From contig DAIDTZ010000386.1 of the NCBI GenBank assembly GCA_027456925.1, forward strand, positions 1 to 5,313: DNA of 5,313 nucleotides, written 5' to 3'. Under the pieces are notes generated by a model. The model was not told where the DNA came from. It worked only from the letters and a program-made list of their open reading frames with translations, and made no database searches. Below are positions 4,786 through 5,313 of the stretch, piece after piece (position 1 is the first letter of the stretch; each line of letters starts with the position of its first letter). The DNA is from Nitrospirota bacterium (GTDB lineage Bacteria > Nitrospirota > UBA9217). The translations under genes were made by a program, and so were the position numbers.

Positions 4786-5313
4786 TTTTAAACTCCTTCT
4801 CAGTCTCTTCCGAGACCTCGTTGGGGCCCTTGGTTACATAATGGATAAAAGCGCCGAGGACGCCAAAGCCGAGGGCCAGAGAGGCCAGCGGCTTGACGCC
4901 GTCTTTCCACAGGGAGACCAGCGCGCTGATAGAAGGGTCCTTCGGCAGGCCGCTGTAGATCTCCGGCTTGTCGGCATGCTGAAGCACATACATCACGTGC
5001 GTGCCGCCGACGCCTTGAGGGTTATAGATCCCCGCCTTGTCAAATCCGCGGCTTTTCAGGTCGACGATCCGTCCCTCCGCGTGGTGGAGCATGTCATCCT
5101 TCGTGCCGAACATGATCGCGCCGGTGGGACAGGTCTTGACGCAGGCCGGCTCCAGGCCCACGGCCACGCGGTCGGAGCAGAGGGTGCACTTGTAGACCTT
5201 GCTGTCCTTTTTCGACAGGCGGGGGATGTTGAACTGGCAGCCGGTGATGCAGTAGCCGCAGCCGATGCAGTTCTCCTCGTGGAAATCCACGATGCCGTTG
5301 CTGTACTGCACGA
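4775..5313 (-). CDS. fdnH: Formate dehydrogenase beta subunit, iron-sulfur protein (N-terminus outside window)
   Basis: The C-terminal 178 residues of an FdnH/FdoH-type subunit are present (the E. coli protein is about 294). The frame is open through the right edge. The GTG at 5309-5311 is an internal valine of the conserved QYSNGIVDF stretch, not a start. A ferredoxin motif CIGCGYCITGC (15-25 of the fragment) and a second set, CTLC at 42-45 with ACVKTCP at 56-62, ligate [4Fe-4S] clusters. The family stretch NPQGVGGTHVMYVLQHADKP follows. One C-terminal transmembrane helix (about 141-159, PLASLALGFGVLG onward) anchors it to the membrane next to the gamma subunit. The first motif is followed by Gln (GCQFN) where E. 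coli has Pro. The remaining clusters and the catalytic alpha subunit should be encoded just to the right. The TGA stop at 4775-4777 overlaps the gamma start by 11 bases. Confidence 0.95.
   Translation of the reverse strand, partial: VQYSNGIVDFHEENCIGCGYCITGCQFNIPRLSKKDSKVYKCTLCSDRVAVGLEPACVKTCPTGAIMFGTKDDMLHHAEGRIVDLKSRGFDKAGIYNPQGVGGTHVMYVLQHADKPEIYSGLPKDPSISALVSLWKDGVKPLASLALGFGVLGAFIHYVTKGPNEVSEETEKEFKNEK

Overview
The window reads as chromosomal DNA of an anaerobic or facultative bacterium. The histidine-kinase and receiver wording (NLATNARDAM, IFEPFFTTKE, FTSGYTADI) and the respiratory formate dehydrogenase set resemble Desulfobacterota (old Deltaproteobacteria) or nearby phyla. This is a judgement from remembered families, not a search. 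No mobile element, CRISPR array, tRNA or rRNA gene is visible. Base composition looks moderately GC-rich and even across the genes.

Left edge (1-816, plus strand): the C-terminal end of a sensor histidine kinase (1-411) is followed in the same frame by a receiver domain (about 436-800, stop at 816). The two halves are what one expects of a single hybrid kinase, but a TAA at 409-411 lies in the linker between them. The receiver has no ATG, GTG or TTG that would preserve its first strand and acidic pocket. An 89-base gap (817-905) separates it from the convergent block on the other strand.

Middle (906-3019, minus strand, transcribed right to left): three overlapping genes, in order an FmdE-family protein with a C-terminal zinc ribbon (3019-2375), a ModE-like DNA-binding protein with no molybdate-binding domain (2391-2026), and a MoeA-like molybdopterin-binding protein ending in a four-cysteine tail (2033-906). 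The overlaps of 17 and 8 bases suggest translational coupling. A candidate promoter and a small palindrome lie upstream at 3054-3106.

Right (3230-5313, minus strand): the end of a membrane-bound formate dehydrogenase operon: beta iron-sulfur subunit (partial, runs off the window), gamma cytochrome b556 subunit, and the maturation factor FdhE. The beta/gamma overlap is 11 bases and the gamma/fdhE overlap is an ATGA. The alpha (molybdopterin or tungstopterin) subunit should lie beyond the right edge.

How the parts fit: formate dehydrogenase oxidises formate at a Mo- or W-bis-MGD site and passes electrons through the beta clusters and gamma hemes to quinone. FdhE assists its assembly. The neighbouring FmdE/ModE/MoeA-like block looks like a companion module for handling or sensing the metal or its cofactor. 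That link is inferred from family membership and position. The most interesting points are this three-gene module with a sensor-less ModE, and the stop codon that splits the hybrid kinase.
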